A DNA stretch of 24,009 nt. Source: PALSA-607 sp036510735 (GTDB lineage: Bacteria > Actinomycetota > Actinomycetes > Acidothermales > Acidothermaceae). Every line of letters begins with the position of its first letter. Within the stretch, counting starts at the first letter, position 1. The stretch lies in contig DATCDK010000186.1 of NCBI GenBank assembly GCA_036510735.1, positions 1 through 24,009 of the forward strand, given 5' to 3'. This document shows positions 6,600 to 15,272 of the stretch, piece after piece. The notes under the pieces are model-generated. The model made no database searches and was not told the DNA's origin. It saw only the letters and a program-made list of their open reading frames with translations. A program made the translations under genes and the position numbers.

Positions 6600-8096
6600 T
6601 TACGGCGCGCACGTCAGGTCGGGTGCTGCCGTAGCCGTTGTCGTTGCTGGGGCGGCGGCGCTGCTGATAGCAGTGAACTTAGTACCGAGGGTGAGCACGA
6701 CACCACCGGTTGTCGAGGGCAGCAGTGTCGCTTCCGGTACGTAGGATTGCAGTAGCAGCGCAGCCGCGTGATCGGTTTCGCCGTAGCTGATGGTCGTGAC
6801 CGGGGTACTTGCCGCGTCACCCACTGCGCCGACGTGGAAGCCGAGGGCTTGAAGCTGCGTCGCCGTGGTGCGTGCGAGACCCGATCGGCCGGTGCCGTTG
6901 TCGACCTGGACGAGCACGCCGGGTGGGGACGCCGGCGGCGCCGATGCGGATGGCGGGGGAGTGCCGTCGGTTTCGAAGCTCGCGAACAGCGCGACCATCG
7001 CGACAGGGTCGAGTTCGACGTTGTCTTGGGGTTGGTAGCCATACACGCTGCTCGTTGCCTCGTAGTTCGCGTTGGCGATCGGAGCGGTCAAGAAAGCGAC
7101 GTGCGTCGGGTCGAGATGACTGAACCTCGAAGCGAGGTTGCGCATGTCACCCAACGAAAGGCCGGAGTCGACCGTCAGCGACTTGGTCGCCGCGTTCAAG
7201 AACTCAGTGAGCTTCAACGGGTTCGTCAACGTGCCGGCCGAGAGAACCTTCCGCAGCATTACTGACAGGAAGTACTCCTGGTCCTTGATCCGTCCAAGGT
7301 CTTGGTTGGGAAACGACTCGCGGTCTCGAACTAGTGCCAGTGCCTGGACCCCGTTGATGTGATGCTGACCCGCGGTCAAGAAGTCTCCGGAGTTGGCGTC
7401 ATGTCGAGTGGTTGCGACGCAAACGTCAACACCGCCCAGGGCGCTGACCATCCCCTGGAAGCCAGGGAAGTTCACAGCTGCGAAGTGGTCGATGTGCAGG
7501 CCAGTGAGATGCTCCATGGTGGCGACCAGCAGCGGTGCGCCGCCGATCGAGAACGCGGCATTGAGTTTGGCGTGGACCGCCGCGTGCTGGACGTTCTTGG
7601 AATCGGTGTAGGCAGGTAACTGCACCCACGAATCACGCGGGAACGACACCACCGTCGCCTTTGCAGTTCCGGCCGGGATGTGCACCAGCATCACGACGTC
7701 CGACCGTTGGCCCGTGACGAACGCCGCGCTGCCTGGTGCGACGTTATACGCTTGGCCGCCGGCGAAATCACGGCTGTCCGAGCCCATCAGCAAGAAGTTC
7801 TCGCCGGTCGCCGTCGGGTTCGGTGTTGGACCCAAGGTGGCAGTCGGCGCGGCAACGGCCTTCGCGCCACCGCTGGCACTTGGGGCCGTCGACGCTGGCG
7901 TCGCAGCGAAGCGGATGTTGACCCGATGAATCTGATGGAACAGCACGGAGCCGATGGCGACGACGCCGAGTATCACGACGACACACAGCGCCCCAACGAT
8001 GAGAACGACGCGCCGCCAACGAAGCCGACGCCACCATGAACGAGCAGCGCTCGGCGCGGACCCAGTTGACCTACGCCCGGCAGGTAGGTCAGTCAT
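6600..8096 (-). CDS. LytR-CpsA-Psr (LCP) family cell-wall glycopolymer transferase
   Basis: The 498-residue protein has a cytoplasmic Arg-rich N-terminus, one membrane helix (about residues 29-53), a Ser/Ala/Pro linker, an LCP domain (about 97-300) and a LytR_C domain (about 395-485). LCP hallmarks are NFLLMGSDSRD, QRSDVVMLVHI, VVSFPRDSWV, KLNAAFSIGG, GVDVCV, LVRDRE and DLGRIKDQE, with the conserved Arg and Asp residues that bind the pyrophosphate of the lipid-linked donor. The family transfers glycopolymers from undecaprenyl- or decaprenyl-phosphate to peptidoglycan outside the membrane. ATG at 8096 is 11 bases after GGAGG; GTG at 8105 is only two bases after it and is less likely. It follows the esterase gene after 74 bases on the same strand, probably in one transcript. 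Confidence 0.95.
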   Translation of the reverse strand: MTDLPAGRRSTGSAPSAARSWWRRLRWRRVVLIVGALCVVVILGVVAIGSVLFHQIHRVNIRFAATPASTAPSASGGAKAVAAPTATLGPTPNPTATGENFLLMGSDSRDFAGGQAYNVAPGSAAFVTGQRSDVVMLVHIPAGTAKATVVSFPRDSWVQLPAYTDSKNVQHAAVHAKLNAAFSIGGAPLLVATMEHLTGLHIDHFAAVNFPGFQGMVSALGGVDVCVATTRHDANSGDFLTAGQHHINGVQALALVRDRESFPNQDLGRIKDQEYFLSVMLRKVLSAGTLTNPLKLTEFLNAATKSLTVDSGLSLGDMRNLASRFSHLDPTHVAFLTAPIANANYEATSSVYGYQPQDNVELDPVAMVALFASFETDGTPPPSASAPPASPPGVLVQVDNGTGRSGLARTTATQLQALGFHVGAVGDAASTPVTTISYGETDHAAALLLQSYVPEATLLPSTTGGVVLTLGTKFTAISSAAAPATTTATAAPDLTCAP

Positions 8097-8170
8097 CGAT
8101 GCCACGTCCTCCAGTCACTGTCTTGGCCGCGACCAGTCGCTTCGGCCTCAAGAAGTTTCGCAGGGAGACC

Positions 8171-9538
8171 TTACGGGTGGCTGTCGGTGCCCTTCGACGT
8201 CGATGCGGTCGGGCCAGTCGATGCGATCGGGCCAGTGGATGGTTGGACCGGAACGCCGAGTTGCGTGATGCCAGTAGTGACTGTGCCGCCTGAGACCGTG
8301 TGCCAGGTCCATTCGATGAGGCCCGGCAATGCAGCCCGCCACGCCGGCGGGGTGTGTTTACCGTGGTTGACGACGACGTACTGGATGGGCTCGCGCCCAG
8401 CAATGAGTCGTCGGAAGTATTGGGCTGCTTCGGTGTCGGTCGTGTCGCCGGAACCCGACATGATCCAAAATCTGGGCAGACTGCGGTGAACGTCGAGGAC
8501 CAACGTCGACGGGTCGTTGGCCCGTATGTCCGGCGAAGCCGCACCGAAAATCTTGTCCATCATCGCAAGATCCGAGTATGCGGAGTAGAAGCCATCCAGC
8601 GATGCAACGGCGCCATAGCTCGCGCGATGTTGAAGCGCGAGGTTGCTGGCGCAAAACCCACCATCGGATAAACCGCCGATCGCCCAATTCGGACCCGGCG
8701 GAAGCGCCCGGAAGTCACGGATTACGTCGTTGCCGACGTCGGTGCTCAGGTAAGTCCCATCGAGTTGGCCGCCGGGAGCGTCGAGGCAGTCCTGGCCGTG
8801 GGAGCCGGAGAATGTCGCCGGCATGACGACGATCATCGGTCCGATCTTCCCTGCGTCGATCTCACGGTCCATGAGCTTCGGCACGTTAAGGGCGTAGATC
8901 CAACCGGTCGGAGCTCCAGGGTCGCCGTGAAGCAGTTCCAGAACGGGAAACCGGCTATTGGCGTAGGCAGACTGGAAGTATTGCGGTGGTAGGTATACGT
9001 AGCCTTTACGACTTATGCCGCTCAGGGCGCCATCCAACGCGAGTTCGACCAACCGACCGCCGCCCTTCGTTGGTGTTGCCACGAAAGGCACCCTGGGGAT
9101 TGCGATAGCCACCGGCGCCGTAGTGCCCGGCGACGACGGCGGCGGCAACGACGGCGCCGGAGTCGCTAAAGCCGGCAGCGTAGACGGCGTCGGCGGAGGT
9201 AGCTCGGCATGGCGGCCCGGAGTATCGGGTGTCCACCATGGGTCTGGTCCGCTCAGCGCGCTGACTGCGCCACCCGGACCAACCGGACCTCCCGCCAGGG
9301 TGGCGTTGTACGCGCTTGCGCCACTCCCTCGGGCATAGGCGACCATTGACCCCCAGGTCGTGTAATACGCGTAGTACTGGTTAACCAAGGCGGCACCGAA
9401 CAGCGCACTCAGCGCGAACGCGAGCACTGCAGCAACGATTTTCAGCAGGACGTGGCGGGCTCCAACTAGCCAGACCAGAAGCCCAGCAACACCGGCGACG
9501 AGCAGCCCGAGGAATACCCAGCTGGTCGGTCCGAACAC
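8171..9538 (-). CDS. membrane-anchored Ag85-like esterase (PF00756 alpha/beta hydrolase)
   Basis: The 455-residue protein starts with two or three membrane helices (about residues 5-55), then a Gly/Pro-rich linker (about 80-145) and an esterase-D/antigen-85-type alpha/beta hydrolase domain (about 155-410). The nucleophile elbow is GLSDGG with Ser at about 291, and the likely catalytic His is in NHGKHTPPAW. Oxyanion-side motif LELLHGDPG is also typical. Family members hydrolyse or transfer acyl groups; in mycolic-acid bacteria they are mycolyltransferases, but that cannot be claimed here. The C-terminal tail repeats STGP units from an 18-bp DNA duplication. GTG at 9538 is six bases after GGAG; TTG at 9544 abuts the GGAG and is rejected. 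A decayed copy of its 3' end lies near 17050. Confidence 0.9.
   Translation of the reverse strand: MFGPTSWVFLGLLVAGVAGLLVWLVGARHVLLKIVAAVLAFALSALFGAALVNQYYAYYTTWGSMVAYARGSGASAYNATLAGGPVGPGGAVSALSGPDPWWTPDTPGRHAELPPPTPSTLPALATPAPSLPPPSSPGTTAPVAIAIPRVPFVATPTKGGGRLVELALDGALSGISRKGYVYLPPQYFQSAYANSRFPVLELLHGDPGAPTGWIYALNVPKLMDREIDAGKIGPMIVVMPATFSGSHGQDCLDAPGGQLDGTYLSTDVGNDVIRDFRALPPGPNWAIGGLSDGGFCASNLALQHRASYGAVASLDGFYSAYSDLAMMDKIFGAASPDIRANDPSTLVLDVHRSLPRFWIMSGSGDTTDTEAAQYFRRLIAGREPIQYVVVNHGKHTPPAWRAALPGLIEWTWHTVSGGTVTTGITQLGVPVQPSTGPIASTGPTASTSKGTDSHP
8201..8236 (+). repeat. 18-bp tandem duplication inside esterase tail
   Basis: CGATGCGGTCGGGCCAGT is followed directly by CGATGCGATCGGGCCAGT, 17 of 18 identical. 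On the minus strand it encodes the repeated STGPxA tail of the esterase and keeps the frame. Confidence 0.7.
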
Positions 9539-9794
9539 GACCAACTCCTATCGCGCCAAACTGGCATGACAACGCCGCGGCTCACCGCAACTAGGACCGT
9601 TCCCACCGTCAGACGTACGAGGGCCATCAAAGGTTGCGCGAGAAACGGCCGGGCCAACGTGGCGAGGCGTAAATCGCGCGGCGGACACTCTGAACGGGAG
9701 ACGTGACTGTTTTTGCGAGTCTTCACGTCGTCGTCATGTTGCACCGGAATCGCAAAGCGGTGACGTCGTGTGCCGTGCTCACAGTCATACGCCG

Positions 9795-10697
9795 TTAGAC
9801 GGGTTCTCGGAGGTCGCTTCTGACGTCCGGCAGGCTATCGCGAGCGAGTTGTATGACCGCGACCCCTAATACGAGCAGTAGCGCGGCGAGGGCGATGCCG
9901 GAGCCGGGGCCCGACCGAATGTGTTCGTCATAGACCGATACCCCGACCACGATGCTGAGCAGCGGGTCCACGGTGGCGGTGGCAGGCAGACTCGCCACGA
10001 ACGGACCCGCCTGGAACGCGAGCTGGTTTAAGAGCAGTCCTCCGCTGCCCAGTACGACTAAGGCGTACAACTGCCAGCTGATGAGGGTGTTCACTGGGTG
10101 CCGCGCGATGATGTCGGTGACGGCCTTGAGGAGTGCTGCTGTAGCCGCGTATATGACGCCGACTGCGACCCCGAGTAGGGCCGCTGTGGGGCCCGCATGA
10201 CGTTGCCGCCGCCCTAGTTCGACGCAGGCTGCCGCGAGTACGAGTCCGACGGCACCCGAGACGATCGCCGGCGTTCGGTCAGCCCTACCGCTAACCATCC
10301 CCGCGTTTCCTGCGGTCGCAAGGGCGAGAAATAGGCCCAGCGCGGCGCTAAGCACGATCGTCCAGCCGACCTCACGTCTGGTGATCTGGTGATGCGCATG
10401 CAGTTGCCGCAGGATGACGGCGAATACCAGGCCGCTAGCAAGCATTGGCTGGACGACGGCGAGCGCGCCGACATGAAGGGCCCACGCTTGCAGGGTCAGG
10501 GCTACGGCGTCGCATGCGATGGCGGCAAGCCACAACGGATGCGACATCGTCGCGCGTGCGAACCCGGCGAGCCTGCCCATCCTCATTGTCTGGGCGTCCG
10601 GCACCTTGCTGGCGCTCACATGCTTCAGCGAGCTAGACAGCGCGAACACGAAGGCTGCGGTCAAGCTCAAGACGGTCACTGCCCAGCCGCCTCGCAC
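9795..10697 (-). CDS. DMT-superfamily (EamA-like) membrane transporter
   Basis: The 300-residue protein has about nine to ten hydrophobic segments and almost no soluble part. Two halves of similar layout are visible, each with a WxLxxxALxxGxLAxVxPxx-like stretch (LQAWALHVGALAVVQPMLAS in the first half, NQLAFQAGPFVASLPATATV in the second), the usual signature of drug/metabolite transporters, which end each half near a proline in the substrate path. GTG at 10697 follows AAAGG after five bases. It is divergent from the glycosyltransferase run with about 120 bases between. The substrate is not predictable; DMT proteins in this kind of context may flip or export small metabolites or lipid-linked sugars. 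It is not the SMR subtype, which is much shorter. Confidence 0.85.
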   Translation of the reverse strand: MRGGWAVTVLSLTAAFVFALSSSLKHVSASKVPDAQTMRMGRLAGFARATMSHPLWLAAIACDAVALTLQAWALHVGALAVVQPMLASGLVFAVILRQLHAHHQITRREVGWTIVLSAALGLFLALATAGNAGMVSGRADRTPAIVSGAVGLVLAAACVELGRRQRHAGPTAALLGVAVGVIYAATAALLKAVTDIIARHPVNTLISWQLYALVVLGSGGLLLNQLAFQAGPFVASLPATATVDPLLSIVVGVSVYDEHIRSGPGSGIALAALLLVLGVAVIQLARDSLPDVRSDLREPV

Positions 10698-10817
10698 GTC
10701 ATCCTTTCGTCAGATTCGTTGGCTAGCGTCGTTTAGATTGTGTCCCAACTCGTTCCCAGCCTGCGCCGACCCATGTTCGCGCGTTGGGGAGTGGTGGAGG
10801 AAGGAGGGTGCGTACTG

Positions 10818-10856
10818 ATGATCGATGCCACGCGTCCTCAGTTCGTCAGCCGATGA
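10818..10856 (+). CDS. possible 12-codon leader peptide
   Basis: ATG at 10818 lies ten bases after a long purine-rich ribosome binding site (GGAGGAAGGAGGG, 10796-10808) and reads MIDATRPQFVSR before TGA at 10854. That TGA overlaps the ATG of the glycosyltransferase (ATGA), which itself has no ribosome binding site. Coupled translation through a leader is therefore attractive. The alternative is that the glycosyltransferase starts at GTG 10808, in its own frame and seven bases after GGAGG, giving 15 extra residues that the family does not usually have. Confidence 0.35.
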   Translation: MIDATRPQFVSR

Positions 10857-11989
10857 AGATTGCTCACGTTAGCGATTGCTACCTTCCCCGAGCAGGGGGG
10901 ATAGAAAGACAGGTTCATCAGCTAGCCACGCGCCAGTGGGCACGTGGCGATCACGTCGAGGTCATTACATCGAGTGGAGACGCCGGGCAGGACGACGGCA
11001 CTGTGAGGGTCCACCGGCCGTCATCACGCCCCCGAAATCTGAACGGCATCAGATACAGCTCCTCGTTGTCGGGGCGCGACGCGGCGATCCACGGAGGATT
11101 TGACCTACTGCATATTCACGTCTCGACGTGGTCGCCGTTGTCCTACCTCACCCTTGCCGCCGCGACCAAAGCCGGCATCCCGACGGTCGTCACGGTCCAC
11201 TCACTGTGGTCGTATGCGGAACCGTTGTTTCGGTGGGCGGATCGGCTTGTGGGCTGGGCAAACTGGCCGGCCGTCTGGTCGGCGGTCAGTCTGCCGGCGG
11301 CGCAACCCTTACAGCGCGCGCTTGGCTTCGACGCACGGGTGGCCATCTTGCCCAACGGCATCGACGCGGAAGCATGGCGCAATCATGGTGGACCGCGACA
11401 CCCGAATCGCGTTGTGATAGCGACCGTCGGGCGGCTCGCGGAGCGCAAGCGGCCTAGGCAGTTGCTAAGCATCGTTCGCCGAGCCCGGGAGATGGTACCG
11501 GCAACAGTCCGGATCGAGCTCGTCGTGGTCGGCGACGGGCCGCTGCGGCAGGCTTTGCAACGAACCATCCATCGCCACAACATGTTCGACTGGGCAAGTC
11601 TGTTGGGTCCCGCAAGCCACGAGCGGATCCGTGAGCTATATGAAGACGTTGACATTTACGTCGCTCCCGCGAAGCTCGAGTCGTTCGGCATCGCCGCACT
11701 TGAGGCACGGTGTGCGGGCCTGCCGGTGGTTGCCTACGCCCGCTCCGGTATCGCCAGCTTCATCCGCGACGGCCAAGAGGGGCTCTTAGCGAATGATGAC
11801 CGAGAAATGGCGGCGGCTATAGCTCATTTGGCCAACAACCAGTCGGCCCGTGCGCAGATCCGGCATCACAATCTGAGCACGAACCCACCGGTCAGCTGGG
11901 CCGCAGTCCTCCAGCAGTGCGACTTGCTTTATGACGATGCACGTCGAATCACGTTCGAAGGACCGTCAACCCGCTCCTGTTATCGATGA
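10853..11989 (+). CDS. GT4-family glycosyltransferase (GT-B fold)
   Basis: The 378-residue protein begins MKIAHVSDCYLPRAGGIERQ, the classic N-terminal Rossmann motif of GT4 retaining glycosyltransferases with the acceptor-side GGIE loop. The C-terminal domain shows IATVGRLAERKRP, LVVVGDGPLR and the E-x7-E motif in KLESFGIAALEARCAGLPVV, which binds the nucleotide-sugar donor. The protein is cytoplasmic and probably builds a lipid-linked glycan or small glycoside; the sugar is unknown. Its TGA overlaps the ATG of the PIG-L gene (ATGA), a pairing familiar from mycothiol-like pathways, where a GT4 enzyme (MshA) makes the substrate of a PIG-L deacetylase (MshB). Here such a role is only one option, since the proteins have other envelope neighbours. 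The GTG at 10808 is an alternative start. Confidence 0.9.
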   Translation: MKIAHVSDCYLPRAGGIERQVHQLATRQWARGDHVEVITSSGDAGQDDGTVRVHRPSSRPRNLNGIRYSSSLSGRDAAIHGGFDLLHIHVSTWSPLSYLTLAAATKAGIPTVVTVHSLWSYAEPLFRWADRLVGWANWPAVWSAVSLPAAQPLQRALGFDARVAILPNGIDAEAWRNHGGPRHPNRVVIATVGRLAERKRPRQLLSIVRRAREMVPATVRIELVVVGDGPLRQALQRTIHRHNMFDWASLLGPASHERIRELYEDVDIYVAPAKLESFGIAALEARCAGLPVVAYARSGIASFIRDGQEGLLANDDREMAAAIAHLANNQSARAQIRHHNLSTNPPVSWAAVLQQCDLLYDDARRITFEGPSTRSCYR

Positions 11990-12792
11990 CGTACACCATC
12001 GTGGCTTTCCACGCCCACCCCGACGATGAGGTGCTACTCATGGGCGGGACCATCGCGCGACTCGCTTCGGAAGGGCATCGCGTCATACTCGTGACCGCTA
12101 CGACCGGGGAGCGGGGACTTGCTGCGGCGGAGCTCACGACCGACAGAACACTCGCGGACGTACGCACCGACGAGTTGAAACGATCCGCGGCGCTTCTCGG
12201 CTGTGCGCGGGTCGTCGTGCTGGGGTACTCGGATTCCGGGACCAATCCAGACGGTGGTGACCCGAATGCATTCGCGACCGTTCCGCTGAATGAGTCGGCG
12301 CGTCAACTCTGCACGTTGCTTCAGGAGGAGAACGCCGATGTCCTGACCATTTACGATCCCGTCGGCGGCTACGGCCACCCTGATCATGTACAGGTCCATC
12401 GCGTCGGTCGACGCGCGGCCGAACTCGCGCGCACACCTCTTGTCCTGCAAGTGACCGTCGACAGGGTGGGCTTGCAACGGGCGCTGCGGCTCGTGCGGTG
12501 GTTTGCCCCTCGGACACCAGATTTCCGGTCCGCCCGCTTCGCGGACCGCTACACCCATCCGCTGGATATCACCCACAAGGTCAACGTCAGAGGGTTTTTG
12601 CCGCAAAAGCGCGCCGCCATGCTTGCGCACGCGAGCCAATCCACGAGCGACGGCCCTGTTCGTGCCATGAGGTGGTTCATTCGACTTCCCTGGCCGCTCT
12701 TCCGCGTCGCATTCGGTCACGAGTGGTTCGTCGAGCAAGGTCGTCGGCCCCGGAAACCTCCGCTCGACGACGTCCTCGCCAGCCTTCGCTGA
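11986..12792 (+). CDS. PIG-L family zinc-dependent N-deacetylase
   Basis: The 268-residue protein carries the zinc-site motif AHPDDE (residues 10-15) after strand TYTIVAF, and the second motif HPDHVQVH (131-138). H11, D14 and H134 are the expected zinc ligands and D13 the general base. The family removes acetyl groups from GlcNAc-containing small molecules or lipids, as in MshB, GlcNAc-PI deacetylase and related enzymes. There is no signal peptide, so it acts in the cytoplasm. It is translationally coupled to the GT4 enzyme by a 4-bp overlap, so it probably acts on that enzyme's product. The length is close to the family norm and the motifs are intact. The exact substrate is not determined by the sequence. 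Confidence 0.92.
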   Translation: MTYTIVAFHAHPDDEVLLMGGTIARLASEGHRVILVTATTGERGLAAAELTTDRTLADVRTDELKRSAALLGCARVVVLGYSDSGTNPDGGDPNAFATVPLNESARQLCTLLQEENADVLTIYDPVGGYGHPDHVQVHRVGRRAAELARTPLVLQVTVDRVGLQRALRLVRWFAPRTPDFRSARFADRYTHPLDITHKVNVRGFLPQKRAAMLAHASQSTSDGPVRAMRWFIRLPWPLFRVAFGHEWFVEQGRRPRKPPLDDVLASLR

Positions 12793-12910
12793 CGTCGCGC
12801 GCACGGAAGGCACGGTGATAGGGAGCGACTGATGGCGGACTTAAAGTCTCGGTGATTTCGCGCCCCTCGTAGCTGACGATTTCATGACGGAGAACCAGGT
12901 GGCGGTACAT

Positions 12911-12940
12911 CTGACGCTGTCTGGTTGAGTCGCGTAGGTT
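12911..12940 (+). promoter_or_regulatory. possible promoter giving a leaderless transcript
   Basis: CTGACG (12911-12916), 18 bases, then TAGGTT (12935-12940) fit an actinobacterial housekeeping promoter. The ATG follows six bases later, with no ribosome binding site, so the transcript would start at or next to the start codon, as many actinobacterial mRNAs do. Confidence 0.35.
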
Positions 12941-12946
12941 CGACGC

Positions 12947-13903
12947 ATGGACGGCGACGAGCTTCGACGGCGGGACCAGCGGGGCATCGACCGGCGCACT
13001 GTCCTGAAGGCGGGCCTCGCGGTCGCAGTTGTGGGCGTCGCCGGCGGCGGTTTGGTCAGTTGCACGACCAGTGACAAGTCAGGGTCGCGCGCGGTAGCGA
13101 ATTCTGAGGCCGCCAGCGCCGCGCCCGTTGCGCCACCGACCGAGGCGGCCACGAGTGCGGCGGCTCAATACGTGCCGAGCCCACAGGCGTCGAGCACTGT
13201 CGCCACGCATTCAGCCTCGCAGTCAACGTCGGAGCAAACCTCGCCGTTACCTAGTCAGTCTGCGCCGACGCAAGCGGCAGCGTCCGACGTCCGACCCGGC
13301 GCACCTGCCGTAGAGATCACCCACGGGCCCGCGTCGGCGTCCGGCGTAGCTCTGACATTCCATGGTGCGGGTGATGTAGTGCTTGCGACCAGGCTGCTCG
13401 CTGAACTCGAGTCGGCTGGCGCGCGCGCGACCGTGCTAGCCGTCGGGCAGTGGCTCGATCAGGAGCCCGCGATGGCAAAGCGAATCCTTGCTGGCGGTCA
13501 TGAACTGGGCAACCACACCTATCGGCATCTCACCATGCCGCCGTTGTCTGAGGTGGTCGATGAGTCGGAGATCACTCGCTGCGCCGATGTTCTCCGACGA
13601 TTGACCGGTTCGGCGGGTCGTTGGTTTCGGCCTTCGGGCACCGTGCACGCTACGGCCGCAATTCTGGAAGCTGCCGGTCGCGCCGGTTACGCGACGAGCT
13701 TGTCGTATGACGTCGACCCCGCGGACTATGCCGATCCCGGAGCGACGGCGGTTACGACGCGAGTGTTAGCTGGCGCGCGGTCGGGTTCTATCGTTTCATT
13801 GCATTTGGGCCATCTCGGTACCGTGCAGGCGATACCCGCGATACTCGATGGCCTTCGGTCACGTGGTTTGGCTGCGGTGACGATGTCGGACTTGATGGGT
13901 TGA
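12947..13903 (+). CDS. Tat-exported lipoprotein with NodB (polysaccharide deacetylase) fold, variant motif 1
   Basis: The 318-residue protein has a Tat motif DRRTVLK (residues 15-21), a hydrophobic core and lipobox LVSC (C39), then about 90 residues of Ser/Ala/Thr/Pro linker. The NodB homology domain spans about 130-318. Motif 2 HTYRH (190-194), motif 3 RPSG, a DVDPADY strand and the final LHLGH motif are present. Motif 1, normally TFDDG with the general base and a metal ligand, is TFHGAG (137-142), so both Asp residues are missing. I recall actinobacterial relatives with TFHGxGD, so this looks like a variant subfamily rather than damage. It may bind sugar or use a different mechanism. It sits after the PIG-L gene and before a beta-propeller lipoprotein on the same strand. 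Confidence 0.85.
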   Translation: MDGDELRRRDQRGIDRRTVLKAGLAVAVVGVAGGGLVSCTTSDKSGSRAVANSEAASAAPVAPPTEAATSAAAQYVPSPQASSTVATHSASQSTSEQTSPLPSQSAPTQAAASDVRPGAPAVEITHGPASASGVALTFHGAGDVVLATRLLAELESAGARATVLAVGQWLDQEPAMAKRILAGGHELGNHTYRHLTMPPLSEVVDESEITRCADVLRRLTGSAGRWFRPSGTVHATAAILEAAGRAGYATSLSYDVDPADYADPGATAVTTRVLAGARSGSIVSLHLGHLGTVQAIPAILDGLRSRGLAAVTMSDLMG

Positions 13904-13929
13904 GACTCGATGTGTTCGGCGATACGCGG

Positions 13930-15252
13930 ATGACGTCTGGAAGACGGAGAGCATCTGCCGCGCTGTGCCTTGTCGCAGCACTCGGACTGTCTGGCTGCAC
14001 GGCGCGCGGTCACGACGGCTTCGCTCCTCGGCTCGGTGCCGGGCCCGGGGCCGCTCAATCGACCGCCAGTGCGTCGCCCACGGCGGCATCCTCAAGCTTG
14101 ACGCCCCAAGGCGCCAGCTCCGCGGGGACCGACCCTGCAGCTCCCCGCACAAGCGCTGGCGCAACTCCAGGTTCTAGCCCGCCGGTGAAACCTGCGTCCA
14201 CCTCTGCTGTGTCGGGCGTTGCAGATCCACTGCCGGGGATGCCCTTGGCTGATGACGCCGCAAACATCTACAACCATGACGGCGCGAACATGCTCAGCCC
14301 CGTCGTCGCCGGGTTCCCCAACCTCGTGTATGTCCCTAATAGCAACAGCAACACTGTCGACGTCATCAACCCGTCGACAGGGGCGATTGTTGAGCATTTC
14401 GCGGTGCCGGCGCAGCCGCAACACGTGGTGCCGTCCTACGACTTGAAGACACTGTGGGTGAACAGCGACATCGGTAACGCGCTGACGCCGATCAATCCCG
14501 CGACGGGATTGCCCGGCAAGCCGATCGCGGTTGCCGACCCGTATAACCTCTACTTCACCCCGGACGGCAAGTACGCGCTGGTGATGGCGGAGCGGCTGCA
14601 CCGCATCGACTGGCGCGACCCAACAACGATGGCGTTGATTCATACGACGCCTGTTCCGTGTTCCGGGGTCAACCATGCTGACTTCTCAGCAGACGGCCGC
14701 TACTTCATCGTCAGCTGTGAGTTCGACGGTCGGGTATTGAAGATCGACACGCTGACCAAGCAGATAGTCGGAGTCATGCGACTGACGCCAGACGCGATGC
14801 CGCAGGACGTCAAGGTTTCACCTGACGGGAAGGTGTTCTACATCGCCGACATGCAAAGCAACGGCGTGTGGGAGATCGATGGCGACACGTTTAAGAAGAT
14901 CGGCTTCTTGCCTACGGGCAAGGGCGCCCATGGCCTATACGTCAGTCGCGATGCATCCCTCATGTACGTCACCAATCGCGGCGAGGGATCGATCTCAGTG
15001 GTCGACCTGGCAACGCGAACGGTCAAGACGACGTGGAGGATCCCCGGTGGCGGCTCCCCCGACATGGGCGGCCTTTCGGTGGACGGCATGCAACTGTGGG
15101 TGTCGGGTCGGTACAACGGGGTGGTCTACGAGATCAGTACCGTCGACGGCCACTTGATCAAGAAGATCAAGGTCGGTAGCGGACCGCACGGCCTGTGCGT
15201 ATACCCCCAGCCAGGCCGGTACTCGTTGGGCCACACCGGCGTTTTCCGCTAG
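13930..15252 (+). CDS. lipoprotein beta-propeller (YncE/YVTN-like)
   Basis: The product of 440 residues starts MTSGRRRASA, with a lipobox LSGC at C23, then a Ser/Ala/Pro/Thr-rich linker to about residue 95. The rest is built from about seven repeats of 40-45 residues with YVTN-type signatures: LVYVPNSNSNTVDVINPSTG, LWVNSDIGNALTPINPATG, FIVSCEFDGRVLKIDTLT, KVFYIADMQSNGVWEID and LMYVTNRGEGSISVVDL. This predicts a beta-propeller on the outer face of the membrane, usually a binding or scaffold module. TTG at 13900 overlaps the previous stop (TTGA), but ATG at 13930 gives the clean signal peptide. It is followed after 20 bases by a membrane protein gene, so the three genes are likely one operon. 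The ligand is unknown. Confidence 0.85.
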   Translation: MTSGRRRASAALCLVAALGLSGCTARGHDGFAPRLGAGPGAAQSTASASPTAASSSLTPQGASSAGTDPAAPRTSAGATPGSSPPVKPASTSAVSGVADPLPGMPLADDAANIYNHDGANMLSPVVAGFPNLVYVPNSNSNTVDVINPSTGAIVEHFAVPAQPQHVVPSYDLKTLWVNSDIGNALTPINPATGLPGKPIAVADPYNLYFTPDGKYALVMAERLHRIDWRDPTTMALIHTTPVPCSGVNHADFSADGRYFIVSCEFDGRVLKIDTLTKQIVGVMRLTPDAMPQDVKVSPDGKVFYIADMQSNGVWEIDGDTFKKIGFLPTGKGAHGLYVSRDASLMYVTNRGEGSISVVDLATRTVKTTWRIPGGGSPDMGGLSVDGMQLWVSGRYNGVVYEISTVDGHLIKKIKVGSGPHGLCVYPQPGRYSLGHTGVFR

Positions 15253-15272
15253 CCCGCCTCGGGATTGCTGCG

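Noticed and set aside
12677..12910. Minus-strand frame beginning MYRHLVLRHEIVSYEG
   Set aside because: The first 20 residues are free of overlap and look passable, but most of it is antisense to the PIG-L gene and nothing is recognised.
15195..15272. Upstream extension of the multi-pass membrane protein
   Set aside because: It lies inside the propeller gene and lacks a ribosome binding site, while ATG 15273 has GGGA and starts directly with the first helix.
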